Under the pieces are notes generated by a model, which saw nothing but the letters and a program-made list of their open reading frames with translations, did no database searches and had not been told where the DNA came from. A DNA stretch of 64,000 nucleotides, from assembly GCA_903813345.2 (NCBI GenBank), contig CAIIXF020000011.1:11380842-11444841 (forward strand), written 5' to 3'. The position numbers and the translations under genes are program-made. Shown piece by piece: positions 33,306-45,782 of this stretch. Every line of letters starts with the position of its first letter. Position 1 is the stretch's first letter. The DNA is from Owenia fusiformis (Eukaryota > Annelida > Polychaeta > Sabellida > Oweniidae).

Positions 33306-33716
33306 CTTGATATCCTCTATCATGTGTGTAAATTTGGAGACAATCCGACAAGTGGTTTTCCGGAAATGTTGATGACAAGATTTTTCAAAAAACCTTCAAA
33401 ATGGCCACCAGAAAACCAGATGGCCACCCAAAAGTTTATGAGTTCTAGAACTTGATATCATGTGTGCGAATTTGGAAAAAATCGATGAGTGGTTTTCCTG
33501 AAATAGCGATGACAAGATTTTCCGAAAAAACCTTCAAAATGGCTTCCAGAAAACAAGATGGCCACCTTAAAGTTAGTCAGCTCTAGAACTCGATATCCTC
33601 TATCATGTGTGCAAATTTGGAGAAAATCTGATGAGCGGTTTTCCTGAAATGGCGATGACAAAAAAAGATCGAGGGACGAGGGACTATGACGACTATATCC
33701 CACAAATGGTGTGATA
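33306..33716 (+). repeat. ~140-bp tandem repeat, three copies
   Basis: Units contain TCTAGAACTTGATATCCTCT, CAAATTTGGAGAAAATC, GTGGTTTTCCTGAAATGGCG and CTTCAAAATGGCCACCAGAA. The block ends with ACTATATCCCACAAATGGTG, so it may be a second satellite-carrying transposon family. A related shred is at about 5915-5985. Confidence 0.65.
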
Positions 33717-33769
33717 AAACTACATGTATCTAGAATAGGCCCCATTGACCATGTTTAAATACATAATTA

Positions 33770-34494
33770 GACAACAGCAACGCCAAAGTATGGCAAATCC
33801 CATCGAACAGTCAAATTGGCTGGCATTTTTACAAAGTATATAGAAAAAATGGCAGCCATTTTTCAAAATGGCAACCTTCTATCAAAAGTGTCAGTAGACA
33901 GTGTGTCATGCTTAAACATATATATATTTTTCTTGTAGTATTTACATACCAAATATGAATAAAATCGCTCCACTACTTTTCGAGTTATAGTAAAATATGT
34001 TAAAATGGTGGCCATTTTTCAAAATGGCCGCCTTCTACCAAATGTGTCATTGGATAGGGTGCCATGCTTGTAGTATTCACATACCGAAATATGAACAAAA
34101 TCGCTCCACTACTTTTCGAGTTACAGCAAAAATCATAAAATAACGAGTAAATGCTGCCATTTTTCAAGATGGCTGCCATGTGCTTCTTTAATATCTACAT
34201 TTCTAGCTTAATAATGTCCTATATAATTTTTTTACATTTAAAACATATTGCTATTACAGTTTTACATATTGCATCTAAATTACTGTAAAATCGGCACTAA
34301 AATGGCCGCCATTTTTAAATCAGTGTCCATTTTGAAAATCGGATTTCAAGCAGTGCATGTGTACAAAATATCAACAAAATCAGGCCAATGATATTTGAGT
34401 TATTGCTTAGACGCACGGACAGATGGATGGACGGACCTACGTACGGACAGACAGAGGCGTTCCCTATATCCCTCCGAACTTTGTTTGATGGGAT
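33770..34494 (+). mobile_element. satellite-carrying transposon, copy D (short)
   Basis: It starts ACAACAGCAACGCCAAAG and ends CTCCGAACTTTGTTTGATGG then GATA. Only two to three 136-bp units are present, and a microsatellite lies at 34409-34455. Flanks ATAATTAG (left) and ATAATAAG (right) resemble an 8-bp target duplication with one mismatch. Confidence 0.75.
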
Positions 34495-35750
34495 AATAAG
34501 TTGTCAAATAAGCTAGCAAACACATCAAATTGTCAAATAATATGTGCCCTTGAGTGTTGTGAACTATTATAATGGTCATGTGAATTGAGTGATCTCAAAC
34601 ATACCCTAAACATGATGATTGTTATGCTTCATTAGATTAGTGACTGTTTTTTCAAATATCCCGAGGAAAATTGATTTTGTCCCTTTAGTTCATTTTTAAC
34701 ATTTAACATATTCAGACTACAAACAGGGTGTAATTTTGTTGATACCTTAGCCATACATTTGTTTTAGATCATGTATAGTCTGACCAAAGGATCTTACAAA
34801 CTTAACATAACCTTTTATCAGTATTTTTTAATAGTTTAGGCACTTAACAACAAGTTATTCAAGTTAACATTTTAATGTGTTTGGTAATTTATGAGAGTTT
34901 ATTATGTGTGTTAAGCCCAGGGTGCATGTTCGGAATTTTTCTGCATTCCTCAAATCTTCATTTCGCGGTTCGCTCATGAATCGAGAAGGTACGAAAATAT
35001 GTACTTAAAAAGCCCCCAAAAAGGACGAAATTTGATATGTCGATATTTTATCATGATGCATTTCGCGTAGCTATTTGAGTAACCCTGATTACGCAATTTT
35101 GTTTTTACACCTGGACGCTAAATAAAACAGTGATACCAGCAGCTGTATTGTTCTTTTTCACTTTTTAACAGCCACTATACTGGGTATAATCAATAAAGGC
35201 TTGTATAATGATCAAAAATATTCGGACACTGCACCAATTGACCAAGATAATAGCGACACGTCTTCTTCAGTCAAAGTTTGTTGATTTTCAAAGAAACTCT
35301 ATAAATGTAATTTGAAGAGGATTACTTTTATTCAATTGTTGCATTGATATTGCAGTTCGTAGTGCGGTTAAGATGGAATGAAAGGGTGGAAAGTTGAATG
35401 AAATTATTTTTTCCAATATGGCAACTAGTCAACTGATCACATGACCTTCTCTATCGGAAAATATTCCCTCTCTTCACACGTTGTTTTCACAACGATGTGA
35501 GTAAATACAATGATAAAAATGTCTGCTATGTTAAGGATATGAAAAGACCAATTGTTTATGATACTATTTTTGTCTATTTTGGATGGAGATTTAATAGAAC
35601 ATAGCGATTGAAAAATAGGTGTGTAAATCCACATGCTTAACCAATGAGGAAAAAACAAGGAAGTAGGAATTTGTTCCCTGCGAATTGCATCATGGGTATT
35701 ATTTTGTCCATATAAGGAAAAACTTCCTTGATTGAAGAGCGAATCGCGAA
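34495..35750. other. no feature seen
   Basis: AT-rich sequence without a gene I can support; the short minus-strand frame at 35437-35658 has no family pattern. Confidence 0.4.
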
Positions 35751-35752
35751 TG

Positions 35753-36092
35753 GGAGAATTGAGTCACATGTTATTTTTCAAATTTGAATCACTTCTTCCC
35801 CATATTGTCTACATCTTCCAGTGGTGCACAAAGAGTGCACTTACGTACCTAGAAAAGACTGGTAAGAAGATTTTTTTGTAAAATGTATAAAAAATGAGAA
35901 AATTCTGTGAAAACATTTTCTGAAAATTTTCTGATTTTTTTCACTGGATTTTCTTGTTTTTTCTACATTTTATCAAAACATTCTTCTTCACATTCTTTTC
36001 TAGGTACTCATTGTGCAAAAGTGAGAGATGTAGACAATGTGTGGAAGGAATGATTCAAATTTGAAAAATAACATGTGGCTCAATTGAGAAAT
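35753..36092. mobile_element. foldback MITE with ~145-bp arms
   Basis: The left arm (35753-35900) and right arm (35945-36092) are reverse complements, sharing CACATGTTATTTTTCAAATT, TGTCTACATCT, GCACAAAGAGTGCAC-like and ACCTAGAAAAGA blocks. The loop is only about 45 bp, so the transcript would form one long hairpin. Confidence 0.75.
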
Positions 36093-36441
36093 GCAGATGT
36101 CAATGCGGTAGCCTGACAGTCGCCTCAGGGTATTTCAACATAAAGGGACTTCCTAGTACAGGGGCCAACCAGGAAGGTTCCTTTCAATTTTAAAATGAGT
36201 TGTAAACCATAGATCTATTTTTAAATGTTAAGGTTTTAAATAATATTCTGTTCAAATTCTATCACTGATAAATTATATATCTGCTTTATATGGGCTTATT
36301 AGCCTTTTGCAGATTATTGACATAGACATAGACATAGAGAACTTTATGATCAACCCTCGTATAGCACTATAAAAATCATAGAATCTGTTTAATTTATTCA
36401 TTACTATAATAATTTAGGTGCATTCATGTCCTGTTTGCATA

Positions 36442-36845
36442 CAGTCTGTTACACTGCTTCAAAGCAACCAGTTGAACCTAAAAAAGAAATCTTAAGATTA
36501 TTATATTCTGCAATAGTATCAGGAAAATATATTCATATTGCACACATCTTGGATTGCTTGTGAATTGGCTTATAAAGTTTTTATCCTGTTATATGTTGGT
36601 GCTTCTCTGCCATGTCAATTCTGAAAAAATAACATGAGGGATAGACCTAAAATTACAAGAGGGCATAGGCTTATTGCACTAAACACTAAATAATCTGAAA
36701 TATACAAATGTCATTTGTGTGCAGTATGAAATAATGAATATGTTTTTCCATATATTATAGCACAATAACTCAATAATCTTTAGGTTCTTATTTTTTAGAT
36801 TCAACTGGTTGCTTTGAAGTTGAAGCAGTGTAACAGATCGACTGT
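36442..36845. mobile_element. foldback MITE, family of 31582-33305, unsplit
   Basis: The 404-bp element has arms of about 130 bp starting CAGTCTGTTACACTGCTTC and meeting the complement near 36845. Inner blocks (ATATATTATAGCACAATAA, AATATACAAATGTCATTTGT, AGGCTTATTGCA) match the split copy at 31.6-33.3 kb and show what that copy looked like before its insertion. Confidence 0.75.
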
Positions 36846-38120
36846 AACTGAAGATGTAGACCATCAAACGATATGATTTGTACCTGAATATAACATTATA
36901 ATATATACCTGAATATAACATTCTTTCCAATCGAGTCTTTAGTCTGGTCTAAGTTAGATCAAAATGTGTCTGAGTTCCCAGTCAAAGCACATGTCCAGTA
37001 ATTTCCACTCAATATTTTTCCTTGAGCTATAAGCTGCTTTTCTGACTGTGGTGCAAGTGAAATTGATACGGTTGTGTATTATTCAATTGTTTTACATAGT
37101 GGTATTTCGCACATACTATTGTTGTATAACCACGATCTAGCTAATTTTTAGGATTAAAATCTTGCCAAGGAAGCCAATTGACCTCTGAAAATAACATTCT
37201 TTCCAATCAACTCCTATATTGTATCACAATGTGTCCTTCGTTGCATCTGAGTAACCAATCAAAGTACATGTCTTCACATTCACTATTTTTCCTTAACTTG
37301 AAATATTAGCTACAACAAACCAGCATTGACCTCTTACATAGTTACATATTATACCTTATAATAGGATAGTTTCTAAATATAGCAGAAAAAGCAATGAAAT
37401 CTAGTGCTGCCATCTTTTATTCAGCTTTCAACTTGGGCTAGAGTTCCATTCACTTACATGCTAAAATCTTCACCCTTGGTATACGCAGCTAACGAAAATT
37501 GACCGGTACGGGTCAAAAGCTGGACCAGTACGGGTTAACGGTTTTATTTGAATTTAAAACAGCCATAACTTGCTCAATATTGACTTCCTCGTGTCTAATT
37601 TGAAATATATGATGCCTCCCGATGCTTTTAAGTACCCCAATTTTTTACAGATTTTTAAACGTACCAAAACTCTCTAAATGCGCATTTATGCTCTTTTCTC
37701 TCGAGAACGACTGTCTCATTTTCACGATAACTTTTATTTAGTACTTCTAACATATAAGATCTATTTTTCCCCATCAAGGTATGATGTAAATGACATGCTA
37801 TTTACATCTTGTGAGTTCCAACTTTGTTTGATAACCAGATCCAAAAATTAGGTCATTCTGACCTTTATATTTCAAAATATAGGTCATTCTATCAGTCTAC
37901 GATTTCGTCTGTCGCACCTCGCCAAATGTGGAAATGAAACTGCTGAGGCGAAAATGAGCTAAAACAACTTGCAAACGTGTCTAGAACAAAAGACCATTAT
38001 TGTGGCGACTATAGTATCAATACTTACTTGAAATATCCCAACCATTGAACGAAATAAACCACCCGTTCGTGACTCGAACTCCCGATTTGTTTTCATAATT
38101 TTTTTACATTACGCGGGTCG
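36846..38120. other. no feature seen
   Basis: Contains a short direct repeat (GACCGGTACGGGTCAAAAGC and GGACCAGTACGGGTTAACG at 37501-37545) and a diverged ~300-bp direct duplication with ACATTCTTTCCAATC and AATCAAAGTACATGTC (36925-37030 against 37190-37290). No gene is visible. Confidence 0.4.
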
Positions 38121-38130
38121 GTTCAATTCA

Positions 38131-38403
38131 ATGCTTCAATTATTAGACCCCCTCTGCGCCGGTTTCTCTCTCTTGATTGGTTCAGATTCAAAATACGCAT
38201 GCGCACTTGAAAAGTATTGTCAAACTTTTCTTTTGCGCAAGCATGAAGATCTGAAATTAAAAACGAACCTGTTGCAGATTGCCCTTCGTGTACTAAGTTC
38301 GATGGCGGGATTTCAAAAACTTTTCCCAATTTTGGGGAAAAGGAAGGTGGCCCCCGGGTTAAGTATGATTCCATTACATCAGAGACATATTTTCCTTGCA
38401 TAA
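38131..38403. promoter_or_regulatory. CCAAT/NRF1-like patch open on both strands
   Basis: About 270 bp, richer in CpG than its surroundings, is open on both strands (90 and 92 codons, with ATG starts). It contains an inverted CCAAT box (ATTGG, 38176-38180), an NRF1-type ACGCATGCGCAC (38195-38206) and a YY1/Kozak-like GATGGCGGGA (38300). That combination is typical of TATA-less animal promoters. The predicted peptides match nothing I recognise. It could be the first exon or promoter of an unseen gene, or a promoter carried by a mobile element. Confidence 0.3.
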
Positions 38404-38644
38404 TTTAACCACATGTCTTTGATTCTTCCAGTAACATTTCAGTAATTTGTCCCATAAAGATCCTTTTGAGGTATTATTTTCAATTCAAATTAATTTCAAA
38501 GGGAAATTAAAAAGCCAGCACCAGATGGCGGGAGCTAGCCCCGGGACTCCCGGAAGCCAGATCAAATGAAATGATCAACACTTCTGATTTTTTAGCTTAT
38601 ATCTTTTGAACTGAGCTGATGGAATAGCATTTTTTTGTTGTATT

Positions 38645-38970
38645 TTGTTTATTGTATTTTGTTTACCACCAATGAAGGTGAGCAATACCTCTTGGGTATG
38701 TCCCGTATACGGTCGTAATTTACGTAATTAATATGGACGATAGACCCAGAAACCCCTTCTTGAAGGAGCCCTGTGTTCTTTTATGTGCACTTATACATAG
38801 ACATACAAGTACACACCACAGCTTTTTGTACGAGTTGTGGACCACTCAGTCAAACACCCTGAAGTACTTCACGCAAACAAGCAAATTTAGTCTTGCCTGA
38901 ACCAGGGATCGAATCCGGGACCTATTGCGTAAGAGGTACCTGCGCTACCGCTGAGCTACACGGGTGGACT
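38645..38970 (-). mobile_element. tRNA-derived SINE
   Basis: On the minus strand, from 38970 downward, the head reads GTGTAGCTCAGCGGTAGCGC (RNA polymerase III A box) and GGATTCGATCCCTGG (B box) about 35 bp later. A ~250-bp body follows, ending near 38645 in an AC/AAAT tail (ACAAAATACAATAAACAAAA). The D and anticodon stems do not pair well enough for a functional tRNA, so this is a SINE head. Confidence 0.75.
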
Positions 38971-39130
38971 ATTTTATGTGTCGTGTCTCCGTTTAATTTA
39001 TGTGTCATTTCCTGCCCAAAACAGGACTAGTACAAATTTCATATGGCGAGAACTAATAATTTTTAATAGTCACTCTTGGCAAGTATGAGTTGAAAGCGAA
39101 ATCGTAGACTGTTTTATTAACATGTATAAA

Positions 39131-40702
39131 CACGCCTAACCATCGCGTAAGCAGGCGTCACCGTACAGCGTCAAAAAATACAGTAGTACAGTTTTCTGTA
39201 CGATGACGAAAATTAACTGAGTTGAAGCAAAAACTATAATGGGGGTTTTAAAAAATTAATTAGATGAAAATAAATACGATTTCGAGTGTAATAAAAACAG
39301 CATTCTCTTAGGAATGGTTTTAACTTTCTAATTATGATAAAAGTTTTTCGAGCACTGCTCGGATTTTTTCTGACTGGATCGGCCCACATAATCGACTCGA
39401 GAGAAAAATGTTGTTTTTTTCACTTTTCTTTTGGTTATTATTTTCCCTGTCGTCTGAGAGTATGGATTATTTTTATGAGAATATGTATTTGTTATCTACA
39501 CATTTTAGAACAGATGAATATTCGGCAAATAATCATTCAGTGTATTTATTTTAAAAAGATCAGATCTGTACGGTGACGCATCTGCTGTACGGTGACGTTT
39601 CCTTAGATTTCATGAAGTGTAATATATGACCTCAGTATTAACTTAAGATTCCATAAGTTTTTGTGTGGAAATTCAAATGTTGTATCCCATTCAACATTGA
39701 AAAGATCAATTCTTATGTCTGATAACAAGTATTAAATACTGAAACACAAAGAAGCGTCACATCTACATTATCACTGGTAAGTATCAAGCGAAGGTTACAG
39801 CCGTCACCTTAGCATTTAAGATGGCGGACAGGAAGTATTAATTTCGATATTTTTAGTTTTCATGGAATTAACTATTTGAAAGTTGACGCAATGCTTTGAT
39901 ATCATTTGAAATACAGACCAGGCTTTTCTCATATGACTAACAAAGATAGCCTACATAGCCATCTTTACCCCATGCAAGATATTGCATATTTCATCCTAAA
40001 AGTCACACGTGCAAGATGAGATTTACTTGTGACATCCCTTGTTTTAAAACAATAATAACATAGCAACAAATATACTGAGTTTTTGGTTTCATGATCCCTA
40101 CCGTATCACACATTTCCAGTAACCTTCCATTAAGCGATAGAAGATATCGTTGAATTTGGCGTCCATGCACTATATACGAACAAATGATCATACTCCAGAG
40201 TTTCCATTTCATATAAGCCTAGTCTCATTTAGTTCATCAAAGCATAACGCCAACTATAAAGAATTCGATGAAAACTAAAAATATGGAGATCGACACTTCC
40301 TGTCCGCCATCTTAAATGCAAAAGTGACTGCAGTAACTTTCACTGATCATTTTGACAACATGTATACGAGGGATACTTGATTGGATCAACATTTTCTCCA
40401 CACCAAAACTTATGCGATTTGAAGTAATAAATAATGAATTCTTTATACTACTTCTCACAAATTATAATGAATCGTCAACGTACAGCTGATGCGTCACCGT
40501 ACAAATTTGATATTTTTTAAATATACATAATGAATGGTTGTTTGTTGAATCTTCGCCCGTTCTAAAATGTGTAGTCGACAAATACATATTCTCATAAAAA
40601 TAATCCATACTCTCAGATGGCAGGGAAAATAATAACCAAACAAAATGTGAAAAAACAACCTTTTTTCACTCTGGTAGATTACCTACGCGATGGTTAGGCG
40701 TG
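39131..40702. mobile_element. 1.57-kb giant foldback
   Basis: Outer ends CACGCCTAACCATCGCGTA (39131) and the complement (40684-40702) begin two arms. Matching inverted blocks follow inward: GAGTATGGATTATTTTTATG, CACATTTTAGAAC, GTACGGTGACGCATC, CATTTAAGATGGCGGACAGG and ATGCTTTGATGA-like. The arms meet near 40068 with a loop of about 200 bp. The left arm carries about 220 extra bases (39150-39400). ACGTAC/CACCGTACA-rich segments repeat within the arms. No transposase is present. Confidence 0.8.
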
Positions 40703-42130
40703 ATAAAATGACCTTTTCAAGGAAAATCACTTTTTTCATATCATTATTGTCACTGTTTCTATTTATTATCAAAATAATCATTATTTTCAGTCATTTAAGA
40801 CTTTTTAATTGATCCTCTTGGTATTATCTTACATAATAGTGACAAAGCATAATGAGCAACATTCGAAAACATATAAAATATAACAAGTCAAAAAAAAAAA
40901 ATATTGAATAGTGATATTCTTTATACTTCTTGAGATCAATTGTCTAGAAAAAAGTTTGCAAAACTATGTCAGAAAAGAATATTGAGTTTTTTTAATGAGA
41001 AAGAACAAGAAGCAACATTAAAAAACACATGAAGAAATTAACAATTCAAAAATGCATATCAATCAATTATATATTGATCTGCTTCCTTGAGATCAATTGC
41101 TCATATACGGTTCGGGCAATAAAATACTGAATTTTTTATTTCATATCACAGTGAGGAAGCACAAGATGCAACATTTGAAAACACATAAAATATAATAATT
41201 TCTAAAAAGTTACTCTGGATTTGATGAGCACATTCATGTGTTTGTTCATTATAATAAGAGATTCTATGAGCTATCTCCATCTTCTTCAGATGGCAACATT
41301 TAGACATAAATAAAATAAAATTAAAATGTCAAACTTTGTGGATTTCTTTTTGCTTTTATACCCCTAGTGCCTAAAACCCTACTACCAACTGGGCATGTAC
41401 AACACCATTTTTTTAACAATGTTGGTATATTTCCCATCGACTTGAAGATGGTCATCTGTGTATCGTTTAGATTGGTTGGCTTGATCTCAAAAGACTCCAC
41501 TACGATTTAGATGTATTCTTCTGTCACCATACAGGGGTACTGGGAGCTTGCAGTTCACTCATACAGTTCCCTTTGCTTTGGGAATTTAATTAGCAAATGA
41601 CGTTTTCCCGCCTGATGATTGTGAATTACATTATATTTCTTCTGCATAATAAAGTTGAACTGGATTTCTAAATATGAACATTGGTATGATCAGCCAGTGA
41701 ACTGTGAAATTATTCATTGACAAAAATGTCACATGAAGATAAAATGATTGTACAACAATCATCTCATATGAATGTTATTATGTTGCTTAGAACCATGGCA
41801 AAGATATATGTTTCCCAAGAGGTCATGCTCCAGTGCAAGCATACATATTAGTTCATGAAAAGATCATATGAATAAAGAAAAGTCAAGTTACCTTAGTAAC
41901 CCTTATTTTTTACCAAACTAATAAGAGATGCTGATATTATAAGAATCGATCAGAAAGTATTTTTCATACATTGTGTGGAAATTTCATCAAAAAATATCAA
42001 AGACCTTTGAAATGAGACCATTTTTCAATTCAGGGAACTTATTGAACGACCTGGTATACTCAAATGTATAAAACACAACTGTCACAAGATTTTTACATAT
42101 CTCAAGAAGTACCTTAAGCACTGTATACAC
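40703..42130. other. no feature seen
   Basis: AT-rich. A diverged ~300-bp direct duplication carries ACAT(A)AAATATAA and TTGAGATCAATTG (40840-40960 against 41080-41210). No gene. Confidence 0.4.
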
Positions 42131-42137
42131 TGTAAAT

Positions 42138-42590
42138 AGTGTTTCAATCGTTTCAATTGTTTCAATCGTTTCAATCAATTCAGTGGTTTCAATGCTTGCA
42201 TCATTTCCTACGTTTCAATGCTTACGTCATTTTGAGCATTTCAATCATTTCAATCGATTCGCCTTTGAAATTAATTTAAAGTTTCACTGTTGTTTCAAGC
42301 ATATCAATAATACAACCAATTCATGAAGAAAGGGGCGAAACAATTGAAAAGAAAAACGAACATGCACGTTTTTCGTTTCAAGCATTTCGCCGGGGCTTTT
42401 CAAACGTTTCAATCATTTCAATCAATACGTCTCGAAACATAAAATTACTGTTTCGCTGCTTTCGCCTGTTTCGCCGTTTCAAGCATTTCAATCAATTCGC
42501 CTAAACTGTTTCACATTCTCTTTCATTTCAAGCATTTCAAGCATTTCGGCCTTTTCGCCCCCCGTTTCAACCATTTCGCCTGCCAGTGTA
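42138..42590 (+). repeat. GTTTCAATC minisatellite
   Basis: Repeated 9- to 12-bp units of the form GTTTCAATC, ATTTCAATC, ATTTCAAGC and GTTTCGCC, dense at 42140-42260 and 42380-42590 and interrupted by about 130 bp. The periodic minus-strand Ile-Glu-Thr peptide is a by-product. Confidence 0.75.
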
Positions 42591-43050
42591 TACACCCCTT
42601 TAGAAGTACACTATTCCCTTACTACATATAACTTTCTAGGTAAGAACCAGGCGTTATATGAACAAAGCAAGAGTTTATCATGACCTTCCTCTCTCTTAAA
42701 ATAAGTAGGTCAACACAATTGCAAACATAACTAATCCCTACTCAATGACTATTGAACTATGACTATATATGTGTACAAAATATTAATCCAATGAGTGTAT
42801 AGAGTGACACAATCAAACAATGGGACATCTGCCAAGTTGGGTTTATACATTCTGGAGACATTTTCTGAGACTGATAAAAAATTCACATTTTCACAGGAAG
42901 TGATACATACCTCCAAAATCAACCAAATTATACTTATATCAGTAATCTTGAATGCTTTTTATTGCTATTTCTTGAAAATATACATATTTATCTACAATTT
43001 GATCCTACATTCAAGGATATTTATGACATTGGCACAACCCTCACCATGTT
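42591..43050. other. no feature seen
   Basis: No supportable feature. Confidence 0.35.
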
Positions 43051-43059
43051 ATGAAGTTA

Positions 43060-44040
43060 TCCTGAAAGCCTGGTATAACCGTGACAATGCTATATTATAT
43101 TACAATTTACAAGGCCTGTCATGACCATGGTAGGGTTAAGGTAAAGCTGGAAAATAACATTTTGGTAAAAAATGCTTTACCTGCACATGTTATTTTCTGT
43201 TACAAAATAAAGTATGAAGGCATGTGTCAATTTCCCTGCTTTTTTCAGGAAAATATTATTACATTGTCTTCTTTTAGTAATTACCAAAATGAGTGTTTCC
43301 GAGGCTTCATAGCAGCGTATGCATTTGTCACGAGTTTGAGCTGAAATTTCGCCTTAAATGAAGTAAGGGTAATCTCCGCCAGGTTTATTGTGGTTAGCTT
43401 TTAAAAGGTTTAAGTGCTCAGAAGCAAATAATTCATGTGCGCAAAATAATCAAATAATCTTATTGGTTTAAACTTTAATGCACATGTGCGCGATGTGTGC
43501 CATTTTTGTCGTTTCGTGGAGTTTGTGTTTCAGTGTAATTTTCGCAAAAATGGTGGACCAATGACAGAATTAACAGGTAAAATCACTTCGAGATTTAAGA
43601 TAACTTTTTACCTATAATAGCAAAACTTTTGTTTTATTTGTGCATTCTATCTATCAGATAAAAGTCTCAGGGGTATGTAGGCAAATCCATTTTGATAGGA
43701 GCACTCTTTTTATTATTTTGTATCAGCACTATAGCAATTTTTACCAAAATGTTACTTTCCAGCTGAACCTTAAAGCCTGATATGACCGTGACAATGCTAC
43801 TGTGAAAAAAAAATTTCACGGGGGAGCATACCCCCGGACCCCCAGCGATGCACGGCCTTCGGCAACGCAATGCAATCAGGCATCCCCGAGTGCGCGTATC
43901 AACTCAAAATATAGCCCTACGCCCATGTGTGCTATACTATATTGCAAGGCCTGTCACACTGTGGTAATGTTAAAGCCTTGATATGACCGTGACAATGATT
44001 GCAAGGCCTGTCATGACCGTGGTAATGTTAGTGATCACAA
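43060..44040. repeat. foldback region with ACCGTGACAATG motif
   Basis: Segment 43073-43175 (CCTGGTATAACCGTGACAATG region through CTGGAAAATAACATTTTGGT) is inverted at about 43720-43800. ATGACCGTGACAATG and GCCTGTCATGACCGTGGTAA recur at 43930-44030. A G/C-rich block at 43810-43870 (GGGGGAGCATACCCCCGGAC) is unlike its surroundings. Together this suggests a compound mobile element. Confidence 0.45.
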
Positions 44041-44060
44041 TAATTTGAGCGGGGGAGTGG

Positions 44061-44169
44061 TACCCCCATAAATGTGGGGTTATTTTGAGGTTTTTTGATA
44101 TTTAGGACTCTTGAGAAACAAATGTCCATATCAAAAAAAACTCAAAATAACCCCACATTTATGGGGGTA
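44061..44169. repeat. near-perfect 41-bp-arm hairpin
   Basis: TACCCCCATAAATGTGGGGT onward (44061-44101) is the reverse complement of 44128-44169 with one single-base length difference. The loop is 26 nt. Transcription of either strand would give a ~109-nt stem-loop. Confidence 0.8.
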
Positions 44170-45289
44170 GGGGAGTGGCTTCTCCCTCCGCTCCACCCCT
44201 CCCTCCCCCCTCTAGTGTTCAAATTCAGCAAACTGTGCCAAAAAATTCAGGTGTCTTTGAATCAATCTGAGGACAATCTGACTGTAGGGTAGTTCCCGTA
44301 GGCCATGACCCTGGGCTTTCAATTAGAAGGGTATGCAACTCTGTGTAATAACACGAGACCTTCAAAATGAGCAATGCCATGCTTCCCTGCCTCGGTTGGT
44401 AATAAAAAACTAGGACTTACTCAACATGAAAACTTGTAAAATATATAAGAGCATAGTTACCTCCGTATGTGCAATCGAGTTCAATGTACCATTTAACATC
44501 ACCATTTGGCCTCGAACCAGTCGTAATATCTGATATAACCGTTCCCAAATTTGGAAAAATTATTACGTCTTCCAAAATAAAATTTCACAATTGAAGAGCG
44601 GCGCGAAATTGACATGTGACTACAGTCTCAAGTGACTATGAAAATGGAAACAGTAATAGCCTATAATAAATTGATAAGGTTACAAAAAACCATAAGTATA
44701 CTAACGCAATAATAAAATAAATAAATTATAACGTAGGTGAATAGGGATAAAAGGCTGAAAAACAAGAGTAATAAGTAAAAGAAATTAAAACGAAAACGGG
44801 ATTTTGCGAGATTATCTTGCTAGCACACGATTTTAGAGACTGACCCATGATATGAATGCCCGATGAACTATGAATGTACCAGAAGTGCTCTCAATGCACA
44901 TACAGTCAAATGCAGGATTTGGTCTGGTACAACCGTGGCAATTTAACGAATTCGAGTGGAGGAATCGGGCGCAACCTTGGCACAATTTTCTGGCACAACC
45001 GTCACACGGGAACAAACATCCCCCTCCCACTCACTAGGCTATGTATTCTAGAAAATACCTTTTTCTTACAGCTCTTACATTAACAATGAGTGGGGCGATT
45101 TAAATCTTCTTTCTGGGTCTGTGGGCACAACCGTAGCTCATGTTATGTACTATACAGTGTTATATTATTTATCATTGTTACAGTTGCTACATAATGCTTT
45201 ACCATTGTCACAAAATATCAGCCGATGAGCCGCGTTATTGAATAAACATTGCCCATGTATTGTTACAGATAGTGTGATAACAGTTACAA

Positions 45290-45640
45290 TGTTTGGTAAT
45301 GTAACAATGCCTGATACAACCGTCACAATGTTAAAAAATTATAACTTTCTGTAACAAGCGTTACAATGTTTAGTAATGTAACAATGTCTGGTACATCCGT
45401 GACAATGTTAAATAATGTAAAAATGTCAAGCACAAGCGTTACAATGTTACAAATTGTAACACGTTCTGTAACAACACATACAATGTTAAATAATGTAACA
45501 ATGTCTGGTACCACAGTGACAATGTTCAAAATTGTTACATATTCTGTAAGAAGAGATGCAATTTTCAATAATATAACAATGTCTGGTGCAACTGTGACAA
45601 TGTTAGATAATGTTAAAATTGGTACGAGGTTTTTATACAT
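45290..45640 (+). repeat. ACAATG-rich minisatellite
   Basis: Degenerate ~60-bp units of the form GTAACAATGTCTGGTACAACC, GTGACAATGTTAAATAATGT. The long open frames on both strands (92 and 105 codons, periodic Val-Thr-Met and Ile-Val-Thr) come from the periodicity. The same motif appears singly at 44930-45010. Confidence 0.7.
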
Positions 45641-45782
45641 TTAGCCAATATTGTCTTTTGTTTTTGCCTTTAAAACACAAAAATCCTTTAAACAGTGGAA
45701 ATTTTGACAATAGTAGTATTAACAAATTTTCTAATATAAATAAAACAAATAATATGTTGTTCATTATTTCTTCTTAAAACAG

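Noticed and set aside
38888-38970. A tRNA gene
   Set aside because: A and B boxes are good but the D and anticodon stems do not pair; the sequence continues into a SINE body and tail.
42138-42590. GTTTCAATC repeats resembling CRISPR repeat starts
   Set aside because: Short irregular microsatellite-like units without spacers, in an animal genome.
45323-45644. 92- and 105-codon frames on opposite strands
   Set aside because: Periodic Val/Thr/Ile peptides produced by the ACAATG minisatellite.
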